Shown piece after piece: positions 1 through 8,620 of a stretch of DNA of 64,000 nucleotides. Every line of letters begins with the position of its first letter. Position 1 is the first letter of the stretch. Under the pieces are notes generated by a model. It saw only the letters and a list, made by a program, of their open reading frames with translations, searched no databases and was not told where the DNA came from. Both the position numbers and the translations under genes were made by a program. Origin of the DNA: Betaproteobacteria bacterium HGW-Betaproteobacteria-12 (GTDB lineage Bacteria; Pseudomonadota; Gammaproteobacteria; Burkholderiales; Rhodocyclaceae); the NCBI GenBank assembly GCA_002842345.1, contig PHCU01000001.1, forward strand, positions 1 through 64,000. The letters run 5' to 3'.

Positions 1-362
1 CTGGTGTTGAGCTTGCGCTCGCAGTTTTTCCACAGACGGCGGCACTTCTCGATCCAGGCGAATGAGCGCTCAACCACCCAACGCTGGGGCATGACGGTAA
101 AGGTGTGCAACTCGCTACGTTTGGCGATTTGAACCTCGGCCCCGAGCAGTTCCTCGACGGCTTGGGCAAATGGCTGACCGACATATCCACCATCGGCCAA
201 GAGGCGCTGAACGGCTTGCAAATCAGTCGCGCAACGGCCGAGAGCCAGCAATGCCCCCTTGCGATCTGTTACGTCGGCCGTCGTGACGGCGATGGCGTGG
301 GGCAAGCCTTGGGTATCCACCGCAATGTGGCGTTTGATTCCCGATACTTTCTTGCCGGGAGC
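1..362 (-). mobile_element. IS5-family transposase fragment (truncated by window edge and by the adjacent element)
   Basis: Reverse-strand translation reads APGKKVSGIKRHIAVDTQGLPHAIAVTTADVTDRKGALLAL...DGGYVGQPFAQAVEELLG...RWVVERSFAWIEKCRRLWKNCERKLNT, typical of an IS5-group DDE transposase C-terminal half; open frame ends abruptly at ~362. Confidence 0.85.
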
Positions 363-800
363 CTGTCAGAAATTTTGTGTGTGAGGCATAACATGTCGCC
401 AAGGAGCATGTATGCCAAGCAAGACGAGCAAGAAGAAACCGGCAGCGGCGCTGCCCAGCATTCCCAAGGAACTCATTGATCAGATGGTCAGTGGCCCGAT
501 GGACGCCGAGGCGGTGAACGCCGCCTCGATGGCGTTCAAGAAAGCGCTGATCGAACGCATCCTGGGGGCCGAACTCAGCCATCATCTGGGTTACCTGCCC
601 GGTGCCGAGAAACCCGGCGAGATCGGCAACCCCCGCAACGGCGCGACCAGCAAGACCGTGCTGACTGAAGACGGGCCGCTGCGCATCGACATCCCGCTGG
701 ACCGCCAGGGCAGCTTCGAACCCCTACTCATTCCCAAGCACGAGCGCCGCTTCACCGGTTTCGACGACAAGATCGTGGCCATGTACGCCAGGTGGCATCA
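363..800 (+). mobile_element. IS256-family transposase N-terminal remnant with upstream end sequence
   Basis: ORF from 412 reads MPSKTSKKKPAAALPSIPKELIDQMVSGPMDAEAVNAASMAFKKALIERILGAELSHHLGY...GSFEPLLIPKHERRFTGFDDKIVAMYAR (IS256-like N-terminus), then loses similarity at ~795 (WHQRSLSCGG...). Upstream 'ctgtcagaaattttgtgtgtgaggcataac' looks like an element end. Confidence 0.75.
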
Positions 801-831
801 GCGAAGCTTGTCCTGCGGGGGCTGGCCGCTC

Positions 832-1755
832 TTAATGGCTGTGTCGGTCTCTTGTCCAGGTGGATTCCCGCATCCGCTTGATATCTCGATTCGGGGGTTC
901 ACCGAATAGTCGGCTGTACTCCCGGCTGAACTGGGATGCGCTCTCATACCCGACACGCGTCGCCGCACTCCCTGCGTCCAGATTCTCATTGAGCATCAAC
1001 TGCCGGGCATCCAGCAGGCGCAGGTTCTTCAGGTACTGCAAGGGGCTCACGCCGACTACGGCACGAAAATGCTGCCGGAAGCTTGACGGACTCATGTGGG
1101 CTTTGGCCGCAAGATCATCCATCAGCACGTTCTCCGTGTAGTGCTGTTTCAGCCATGTCACCACCTTGGCAATTTGCTGGTTCGGCGAGCCGATCGCAAC
1201 GAGGCGGCGCAGGTTGGGGCCATGTCCTCCATTCAGCAGGCGGATGACGATCTCCTGCTGGATCAGGGGCGCGAGGAGGGGTATCAGCGACGGTTCGGCC
1301 AGCAGCCGGAGCAACCGGGTCAGCGCATCCTGCAGGCCAGCGTCCAGCGCCATGAGGGATATTCCCTGCATCGTGGAAGCGTGGAGTGGCGTCGCGAACT
1401 CCATTTCCGCCGCCAGCTGGGCGATGAGTCGCGCATCGAGTTCCAGCCACATCCCGAGGAAAGGTTCTGCAGCGCTGGCGCAAGTGACGTAGGCCACCAC
1501 GGGCATGTCCACGGTCGTGATAAGCGACTGTCCAGCCCCGTAGTCGAAGATCTCGTCGCCCCGTGTGATCCGCTTGCGGCCTTGCACGATCAGCACAAGG
1601 CCCAGGCCATAGATGCAAGGCTTCGGATCGGTGGTGGAACTGCAACGACGGAGCTTCAGTGCAGGAATCGGGGTGTCGTAGTCTCCGTCAGTTTGTGCAA
1701 TCTTGTCGATCAGGCTGACAAGCTCTCCGATGTCGGATCTTGCTGTAGAGATCAT
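832..1755 (-). CDS. AraC-family transcriptional regulator
   Basis: 307 aa; AraC_N-type N-terminus and C-terminal double HTH (DDLAAKAHMSPSSFRQHFRAVVGVSPLQYLKNLRL...ATRVGYESASQFSREYSRLFGEPP). Confidence 0.9.
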   Translation of the reverse strand: MISTARSDIGELVSLIDKIAQTDGDYDTPIPALKLRRCSSTTDPKPCIYGLGLVLIVQGRKRITRGDEIFDYGAGQSLITTVDMPVVAYVTCASAAEPFLGMWLELDARLIAQLAAEMEFATPLHASTMQGISLMALDAGLQDALTRLLRLLAEPSLIPLLAPLIQQEIVIRLLNGGHGPNLRRLVAIGSPNQQIAKVVTWLKQHYTENVLMDDLAAKAHMSPSSFRQHFRAVVGVSPLQYLKNLRLLDARQLMLNENLDAGSAATRVGYESASQFSREYSRLFGEPPNRDIKRMRESTWTRDRHSH

Positions 1756-1972
1756 TGAATACCCCCATTAAATTCGGTGTTTGCCTTCATTTTTCGTGCT
1801 TGAAGCTTAGCACTGGCGCAAGCGGATCAAACGGCTCGTTGATCGCGCCTTGTCATATCAGGCAAAAAACGCGACGGTTTTGGCAAACGACTCCAGTGCC
1901 TTCCGGGCCACACTGCGTGGCATCGGATCGCATCCGACCGGGCTCACTTTTCACCAACGGAGATTCAGTTCA

Positions 1973-3127
1973 ATGACCCAAACCAGTTCGAGGCTGTTTC
2001 AGCCCTTTGCATTCAAGAACGGCCTGACCTTGCGCAACCGCGCCGTGATGGCGCCGATGACGACGTGGTCGGCCAATCCGGATGGCAGCATTTCAGACCA
2101 GGAAGTGGCCTACTATCGCGCTCGCGTCCGTGGTGTCGGCATGGTGGTGACTGGCTGCACGCATGTGACGCCGGACGGCATCGGCTTCACCGACGAGTTT
2201 GCCAGCCATGACGATCGCTTCATTCCCAGCCTGCGTCGCCTTTCGGACGCGGCCAGGAGCGGCGGTGCGCCAGCCATCCTGCAGATTTTCCACGCCGGCA
2301 ACAAAGCCTTGCCACACCTCGTGCCGGATAGTCGTGTAGTCAGTGCCAGTGCGCTAAAGGTGCCGCCCAGCCCGTTCAATACTGCCGAAGTGACCAGTCA
2401 CGCCCTTACCGGGGTAGAAATTGAGGAGATCATCAAGGCTTTCGGCGAAGCCACTCGTCGCGCTATCGAGGCGGGCTTCGACGGTGTCGAGCTGCATGGC
2501 GCTCATGGCTTTCTCATCCAGAACTTCTTCTCGCCTCTGTTCAACCAGCGCGACGATGAATGGGGCGGCTCTCTCGAAAAGCGCATGCGCTTCCCGCTGG
2601 CCGTGGTGCGTGAAGCACAGCGGGTAATCGCCGAACACGCCAAGCGGCCTTTCCTGCTTGGCTACCGCATATCACCGGAAGAGTCTGACGAGGGGGCGCT
2701 GCGTATTGGTGATAGCTACGTGCTGATTGATCGGCTGATTGAAGCCGGCGTCGATTACCTTCATGCGTCGCTCTTTGACATTCCAAATGCCAGACCTGTG
2801 GGCTATAAGGGAGAGCGAACAACAGCTGAGTTGATCGTCGAGCACGTTTCCGACCGCGTCCCGCTGATTGCGGCGGGTCTTGTCAGGACGCCAGCAGGCT
2901 CCGAACAGGCCCTGCGCACCGGCCTGTCTCTGGTTGCAATCGGGCAGGGCCTGGTGATGAACCCGACATGGGTCGAACTCGCAGGCGAGGGCCGGGAAAC
3001 AGAGATTGCCACCGTACTCGATTCCGACCGCGTGCCGCAACTGGCGATCCCCGATAAGTTGTGGGGCGTAATTCAGGCGGCGAAGGGTTGGTTTCCACTC
3101 GTTGAGGCAACACCGCCTGCCGCTTGA
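1973..3127 (+). CDS. NADH:flavin oxidoreductase / Old Yellow Enzyme family
   Basis: OYE motifs LFQPFAFKNGLTLRNRAVMAPMTT, ATRRAIEAGFDGVELHGAHGFLIQNFFSPLFNQRDDEWGGSLEKRMRF. Start at internal ATG 1973 preferred over the longer ORF from 1850. Confidence 0.9.
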   Translation: MTQTSSRLFQPFAFKNGLTLRNRAVMAPMTTWSANPDGSISDQEVAYYRARVRGVGMVVTGCTHVTPDGIGFTDEFASHDDRFIPSLRRLSDAARSGGAPAILQIFHAGNKALPHLVPDSRVVSASALKVPPSPFNTAEVTSHALTGVEIEEIIKAFGEATRRAIEAGFDGVELHGAHGFLIQNFFSPLFNQRDDEWGGSLEKRMRFPLAVVREAQRVIAEHAKRPFLLGYRISPEESDEGALRIGDSYVLIDRLIEAGVDYLHASLFDIPNARPVGYKGERTTAELIVEHVSDRVPLIAAGLVRTPAGSEQALRTGLSLVAIGQGLVMNPTWVELAGEGRETEIATVLDSDRVPQLAIPDKLWGVIQAAKGWFPLVEATPPAA

Positions 3128-3150
3128 TGATTCCTGGATGCAACTGGACC

Positions 3151-3226
3151 CTCAGTCAGCCTACTTCCCACTACCTGTGGTCCATTTTTCAACGCCCGAC
3201 CTCGGTAGTTGGTCGGGCTGACTGAG
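3151..3226. terminator. Nested inverted repeats between convergent genes
   Basis: CTCAGTCAGCC (3151-3161) pairs with GGCTGACTGAG (3216-3226); inside, CCCGACC (3195-3201) pairs with GGTCGGG (3211-3217). Lies between convergent OYE and enoyl-CoA hydratase genes. Confidence 0.55.
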
Positions 3227-3336
3227 TTCTTCGGGTACCGTAATCGAGTGGGTCCGCCACGCAACAGTTAGATAAGCGGACGTTCAGGAACGTTTGAGCT
3301 TGGGGAGTTCAGTGCTCTCGGAACTGACCAGCTCGC

Positions 3337-4113
3337 TCATTGATTCTTGAATACAGGTGGACGTTTATTCAGAAACGCATTCATCCCCTCTTTATTGTCA
3401 TCAAGGGCGAAGATTGAATGAAAGCTACGTCGCTCAAACAGAATTCCCTCGTTGAGGCTGCTTTCAAACGACCTGTTAATCGACTCCTTGATCATCATCG
3501 CCACCGGCAATGAGAACTGCGCTATGGACTGCGCTGCCTTCAGCGTTTCACTAAGCAGTTCCGAAGCAGGATAGATACGAGCTACCAGGCCTGCACGCTC
3601 CGCTTCGTCAGCATCAATTAAGCGCCCGGAAAGGCACATGTCCATCGCCTTGGCTTTGCTGATGGCACGGGGCAGGCGTTGTGTTCCTCCCGCCCCTGGC
3701 ATCGTCCCCAGCTTGATTTCTGGCTGACCGAACTTTGCGGAATCTGCGGCAAATATCATGTCGCACATCATGGCAAGTTCGCAGCCTCCGCCGAGCGCAA
3801 AACCCGCGACGGCAGCAATCACGGGTTTGCGACACGTCTTGATCCGCTCCCAGTTTCGCGTGATGTAGTCCGCTTTGTAGGCATCCATGAAACCGAGGCC
3901 GCTCATGGCCCCAATATCGGCGCCCGCCGCAAACGCCTTGTCGGATCCGGTAATCACGATGCAACCAATACGCTCATCGCTCTCAAAACCGTCAAGCGCA
4001 CTGGATAACTCATCAACGAGCTGATCGTTCAGAGCATTGAGTTGTTTGGGACGATTCAATGTGATCAGCCCGACCCTGCCATGGGTTTCCGTAATGATGT
4101 TTTCAAAACTCAT
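3337..4113 (-). CDS. Enoyl-CoA hydratase/isomerase (crotonase family)
   Basis: 258 aa; AFAAGADIGAM, AVAGFALGGGCELAMMCDMIFAADSAKFGQPEIKLGTMPGAGGTQRLPR. Confidence 0.92.
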   Translation of the reverse strand: MSFENIITETHGRVGLITLNRPKQLNALNDQLVDELSSALDGFESDERIGCIVITGSDKAFAAGADIGAMSGLGFMDAYKADYITRNWERIKTCRKPVIAAVAGFALGGGCELAMMCDMIFAADSAKFGQPEIKLGTMPGAGGTQRLPRAISKAKAMDMCLSGRLIDADEAERAGLVARIYPASELLSETLKAAQSIAQFSLPVAMMIKESINRSFESSLNEGILFERRSFHSIFALDDNKEGMNAFLNKRPPVFKNQ

Positions 4114-4125
4114 TGGAACCTCGAC

Positions 4126-5319
4126 TCAAAGCATTTCAAGTGCGAGCGCCGTGGCTTCGCCGCCACCGATGCACAGCGAGGCGACACCACGCTTCTTGCC
4201 ATACTTCTTCAGCGCGCCGAGCAGCGTGACGACGATGCGGGCGCCGGAGGCGCCAATCGGGTGGCCCAGCGCACAGGCACCACCGTGGATGTTGACCTTG
4301 GCCGGATCGAGCTTGAGGTCGTGCAGCGCCGCCATGGTGACCACGGCGAAGGCTTCGTTGATCTCGTACAGATCGACCGATTCCGCGCTCCAGCCGGTCT
4401 TGGCGAACAGCTTCTGCATGGCGCCGACCGGGGCCGACGGAAACAGCGCCGGCATGCCGGCATTGGTGGTGTGGCCGACGATGCGGGCGAGCGGCTGCAG
4501 GCCCAGCTTGTCGGCCTGCGAGGCGCGCATCAGCACCAGCGCGGCGGCGCCGTCGGAAATCGACGAGGAATTGGCGGCGGTGACGGAGCCATCCTTCTTG
4601 AAGGCCGGCTTTAGGGTCGGGATCTTGTCCACATTGACGGCGAACGGGCCTTCGTCCTTGTCGATGACGACATCGCCCTTCCTGCCGGCGACGGTGACGG
4701 GGGCGATTTCCCAGGCGAAGCTGCCATTGTTGCTCGCTTCGATGGCGCGGGTAGTCGAGCGGACGGCGAATTCGTCCTGGGCTTCACGGGTGAAGCCGTA
4801 GGAGGAAGCGCACTCTTCGGCAAAGGTCCCCATCAGGCGGCCACGGGTTTCCTTGCCGTAGGCGTCTTCCAGGCCGTCGAGGAACATGTGGTCGAGGATC
4901 TGACCATGGCCGAGGCGGTAGCCGCCACGGGCCTTGGGCAGCAGGTAGGGAGCGTTGGTCATCGACTCCATGCCGCCGACTACGGCGACGCCGTAGGAGC
5001 CGGCGAGGATGCCGTCGTGGCCGAGCATGGTGGCCTTCATCGCCGAACCGCAGACCTTGTGGATGGTCGCGCAGCCGGCGGTGATCGGCAGGCCGGCCTG
5101 CAGCGCGGCCTGGCGGGCCGGGGCCTGACCCTGACCGGCTTGCAGCACGCAGCCCAGCAGCACTTCGTCGACCAGATTGGCATCGATGGCGGCGCGCTCG
5201 ATGGCGGCCTTGATGGCGACGGCGCCGAGATTGGCGGCGGTCAGGCTGGAAAAGCCACCCTGGAACGAGCCCATGGCGGTGCGGGCGGCGGAAACGATAA
5301 CGATCGGGTCTTGGGACAT
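4126..5319 (-). CDS. Acetyl-CoA C-acyltransferase (thiolase)
   Basis: Start MSQDPIVIVSAARTAMGSFQGGF; KVCGSAMKATMLG, NEAFAVVTMAALHDL, NIHGGACALGHPIGASGARI. Confidence 0.93.
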   Translation of the reverse strand: MSQDPIVIVSAARTAMGSFQGGFSSLTAANLGAVAIKAAIERAAIDANLVDEVLLGCVLQAGQGQAPARQAALQAGLPITAGCATIHKVCGSAMKATMLGHDGILAGSYGVAVVGGMESMTNAPYLLPKARGGYRLGHGQILDHMFLDGLEDAYGKETRGRLMGTFAEECASSYGFTREAQDEFAVRSTTRAIEASNNGSFAWEIAPVTVAGRKGDVVIDKDEGPFAVNVDKIPTLKPAFKKDGSVTAANSSSISDGAAALVLMRASQADKLGLQPLARIVGHTTNAGMPALFPSAPVGAMQKLFAKTGWSAESVDLYEINEAFAVVTMAALHDLKLDPAKVNIHGGACALGHPIGASGARIVVTLLGALKKYGKKRGVASLCIGGGEATALALEML

Positions 5320-5335
5320 TTCTGTTCTCCTGAAA

Positions 5336-6100
5336 TTACTTGGCCGCCATGCGGATCGCGCCATCCATGCGGATGACTTCACCGTTGAGGTATTGATTAC
5401 TGAAAATGTGCTCGACCAGCGCGGCGTATTCGGCTGGCTTGCCCATGCGTGACGGGAAAGGAACCATCTTGCCGAGCGCCTCCTGAACTTCCGGCGGCAT
5501 GCCCATCAGCATCGGGGTTTCCATGATGCCGGGGGCGATGGTCATGACACGGATGCCGGTGCGGGCGAGTTCGCGGGCGATCGGCAGGGTCATGGCGACC
5601 ACGCCGCCCTTGGATGCGGCGTAGGCAGCCTGGCCGAGCTGGCCGTCGAAGGCTGCGACCGAGGCGGTGCTGACGATGACGCCGCGCTCGCCGGTATCGT
5701 CCGCTTCGCTGGCGCTCATGATTTCAGCGGCCAGACGGATCATGTTGAAGCTGCCGACGAGGTTGATGGTGATGGTGCGGGCGAAGCTTTCCAGTTTGTG
5801 AGCGCCTTCCTTGCCAACCACCTTTTCAGCCGGCGCAACGCCCGCGCAATTCACGAGGCCGCGCAACTGCCCCATCGACTGGGCGATGGCGAAGGCGTTG
5901 CGGGCACTGTCGTCACTGGTGACATCGGTCTGCACGAAGCGGGTATTAGCGCCCAACTCGGCCTCGATCCGGGCTCCGGCCTCGGGATTAACGTCGGCCA
6001 GCACGACTTTGCCACCCCGCTCGACGATCATCCTGGCGGTGCCGGCGCCCAGTCCGGAGGCGCCGCCAGTCACCACGAAAACGTTGTTTTCAATTTTCAT
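5336..6100 (-). CDS. SDR-family 3-hydroxyacyl-CoA dehydrogenase (HSD17B10-like)
   Basis: [55 protein letters not shown]. Confidence 0.88.
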   Translation of the reverse strand: MKIENNVFVVTGGASGLGAGTARMIVERGGKVVLADVNPEAGARIEAELGANTRFVQTDVTSDDSARNAFAIAQSMGQLRGLVNCAGVAPAEKVVGKEGAHKLESFARTITINLVGSFNMIRLAAEIMSASEADDTGERGVIVSTASVAAFDGQLGQAAYAASKGGVVAMTLPIARELARTGIRVMTIAPGIMETPMLMGMPPEVQEALGKMVPFPSRMGKPAEYAALVEHIFSNQYLNGEVIRMDGAIRMAAK

Positions 6101-6118
6101 AAATCGATCTCCACTTGA

Positions 6119-7771
6119 TCAAACCGCAAGCTTGGTAATGGCTTCCTGACTCCCGGCCATTGCACGCAAGCGGAATTTTTGGATCTTGCCGGTTGCTGTT
6201 TTGGGCAACTCGACAAACACCACGCGGCGCGGGCACTTGAAATGCGCCAGGCTTCGACGACAGAAAGCGATGACATCGTCCTCGGAAATATTTGACGCAT
6301 CTGCCTTCAACTCGACAAATGCGCAGGGGGTTTCACCCCATTTCTCGTCAGGTTGAGCAACAACGGCGGCGTACAGGACACCAGGCATGCGATAGATGAC
6401 TTCCTCGACCTCGACGGAGGAGATGTTCTCGCCACCGGAAATGATGACGTCCTTGGAGCGATCGGTAATCTGCATATAGCCATCGGGATGGACAATCGCG
6501 ACATCTCCCGTATGGAACCAGCCGCCTTCGAAAGCCTTGGCAGTGGACGCGGGGTTCTTCAGATAGCCCATCATGACCGTATTGCCCCGGATCAGAATCT
6601 CGCCGGATGATTGAGCGTCCCTCGGGGTTGGTTCAAGCGTCACCGTATCGCCAACCATGAGATGCTCCAAAGCCGCTGCCCGTACCCCTTGGCGCGCTTT
6701 CAAACGCCCTTGCTGTTCGGCCGGCAACGCATCCCACTCGTCGTGCCAGGCACAACTGACCGGGGTGCCGGAGATTTCCGTAATCCCGAATACATGATCG
6801 ACATCGAATCCCATGGCGCCAACCGCCTCAAGTACGGCTGCCGGCGGTGGGGAACCTGCCGTCAGGACCCGTACCCGGCGCGGCAACGGCCGGCGTTCCG
6901 AAGCCGGGGTACTGGCAATACCGGACAGGATGATGGGCGCCGCGCAGAAGTGATCAACGCCATGCTCGAAGATCGCCGAGAAAACATTGGCCGCAGTGAC
7001 CTTGCGCAGGCAAACGTGCGTTCCGGCCGCCGCCGTGATAGCCCAGGTAAAACACCAGCCGTTGGCGTGGAACATGGGAAGCGTCCACAAATAAATCGGC
7101 GCACGCGGGAGCGGCCAGTTCGTCATTTGCAGCAGGCTCATCAGGTAGGTACCCCGATGGCTGGGCACGACCCCCTTCGGGTCGCCGGTGGTCCCGGATG
7201 TGTAGTTCAGGGCAATCGGTGACCATTCATCGGTCGGCCAATGGCCGGGGAATTGTGGATCGCCACTCGCCAACAACGACTCGTAGTCGGCTTCACCGAT
7301 CGAAGGGCCATCCGGGGCTTCATGATCGTTGATGTCGATGACTCGCGGTGGATTGGGTACCGCCAGTAGTGCCTTCTGAATAAGCGGCGCAAATTCCCGG
7401 TCCACCAGCAAAAGCTTGCATTCCCCATGACGCAGGATGAAGGCCACGCCTTCAGCATCCAGGCGGCAATTGATGGCATTCAGGACGGCACCCGACAGCG
7501 GAATACCAAAGTGCGCCTCCAGCATGGCAGGGGTGTTGGGCGCGATGATCGAGACCGTGTCGCCCGGAAGGATGCCCAGCTTGGTCAGCGCCGAAGCCAG
7601 GCGATAACAACGATCCCGCGTTTCTGCCCAGGATTGCTTGAGGGAGCCGTGAACGACGGCGGTGCGGCGCGGATAGACCTCTGCCGCACGATCGAGAAAC
7701 CCCAGCGGGGTCATTGGCACGAAATTGGCCGGAGTCTTCTCCAGGCCTTGAGAATAAGCATTTGCGCTCAT
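6119..7771 (-). CDS. AMP-dependent acyl-CoA synthetase (AlkK-like medium-chain type)
   Basis: 550 aa; YTSGTTGDPKGVVPSHRGTY, GEILIRGNTVMMGYLKN, WFHTGDVAIVHPDGYMQITDRSKDVIISGGENISSVEVEE. Confidence 0.92.
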   Translation of the reverse strand: MSANAYSQGLEKTPANFVPMTPLGFLDRAAEVYPRRTAVVHGSLKQSWAETRDRCYRLASALTKLGILPGDTVSIIAPNTPAMLEAHFGIPLSGAVLNAINCRLDAEGVAFILRHGECKLLLVDREFAPLIQKALLAVPNPPRVIDINDHEAPDGPSIGEADYESLLASGDPQFPGHWPTDEWSPIALNYTSGTTGDPKGVVPSHRGTYLMSLLQMTNWPLPRAPIYLWTLPMFHANGWCFTWAITAAAGTHVCLRKVTAANVFSAIFEHGVDHFCAAPIILSGIASTPASERRPLPRRVRVLTAGSPPPAAVLEAVGAMGFDVDHVFGITEISGTPVSCAWHDEWDALPAEQQGRLKARQGVRAAALEHLMVGDTVTLEPTPRDAQSSGEILIRGNTVMMGYLKNPASTAKAFEGGWFHTGDVAIVHPDGYMQITDRSKDVIISGGENISSVEVEEVIYRMPGVLYAAVVAQPDEKWGETPCAFVELKADASNISEDDVIAFCRRSLAHFKCPRRVVFVELPKTATGKIQKFRLRAMAGSQEAITKLAV

Positions 7772-7785
7772 GGTTTTGTCTCCTT

Positions 7786-8532
7786 TTATCGATCGTGATA
7801 GGTGGTGAAATCGACAACTGGAATGCGATCAGAGACCAGGCTGTTTTCGATACAGGTGTGATCGGCATACCCCAGGCTCATGCCGCAGACGAACATCTGG
7901 CTGTCGGGAATGGCGAGTTCGCGGGCAATGACCTTATGAAAGGCATTGAATGCAGCCTGGGGGCAGGTATCGAGTCCGCGACCACGGGCTGCGACCATGA
8001 TGCTTTGCAGGAACATGCCGTAATCAATCAGACTGCCTCGCCCCATGCCACGGTCGATGGTGAACATCAGGCCGACCGGCGCCCCGAAGAATGTGTAGTT
8101 CCTGCCGTGCTGGGCATGCATACGAACCTTGTCGGACTTTTCAATGCCCAGCAGGCTGTACAGATCCCAGCCCACTTTGCGCCGCCGGTCGATGAACGGG
8201 GAGACCCACTTTTGCGGGTAGTAGTCGTATGGCTCTTCCTGCTCAGCCATCAGGGACGGGTCGTTGAAGACGTGAAGAATGGCGTTGCTCAGCCTGTCTT
8301 TGGCCGCGCCGGTCACCACATGAACCTGCCAGGGCTGGGTATTCACGCCGGAGGCGCAGTAGCGCGCCACATTCAAAATCGCTTCGACTTCGCTCATGTC
8401 GACAGCGTTGGGGAGAAAGGCGCGTATTGAGCGACGCGAAGCCAGCGCCCAATCGACCGACTCTCGCAGCGCGTCAGTGGGGATATTTTCAGGAGGGGTA
8501 ACTCGTTTATTCATTTGGCTAATCTCAAACAA
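7786..8532 (-). CDS. Nitroreductase-family protein
   Basis: 248 aa; ALASRRSIRAFLPNAVDMSEVEAILNVARYCASGVNTQPWQVHVVTG, ARGRGLDTCPQAAFNAFHKVI. Confidence 0.88.
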   Translation of the reverse strand: MFEISQMNKRVTPPENIPTDALRESVDWALASRRSIRAFLPNAVDMSEVEAILNVARYCASGVNTQPWQVHVVTGAAKDRLSNAILHVFNDPSLMAEQEEPYDYYPQKWVSPFIDRRRKVGWDLYSLLGIEKSDKVRMHAQHGRNYTFFGAPVGLMFTIDRGMGRGSLIDYGMFLQSIMVAARGRGLDTCPQAAFNAFHKVIARELAIPDSQMFVCGMSLGYADHTCIENSLVSDRIPVVDFTTYHDR

Positions 8533-8620
8533 TGTCGCTGATTTACGGAGATGGCGAAGGGGTAAATCGTTCCCCTCGCCGCCCTGACTGGAGTGTCTGT
8601 AATGCGTTAGGAAAGACCGG

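Noticed and set aside
223-585. 120-aa minus-strand ORF across the IS junction
   Set aside because: Out of frame with the IS5 transposase and antisense to the IS256 remnant.
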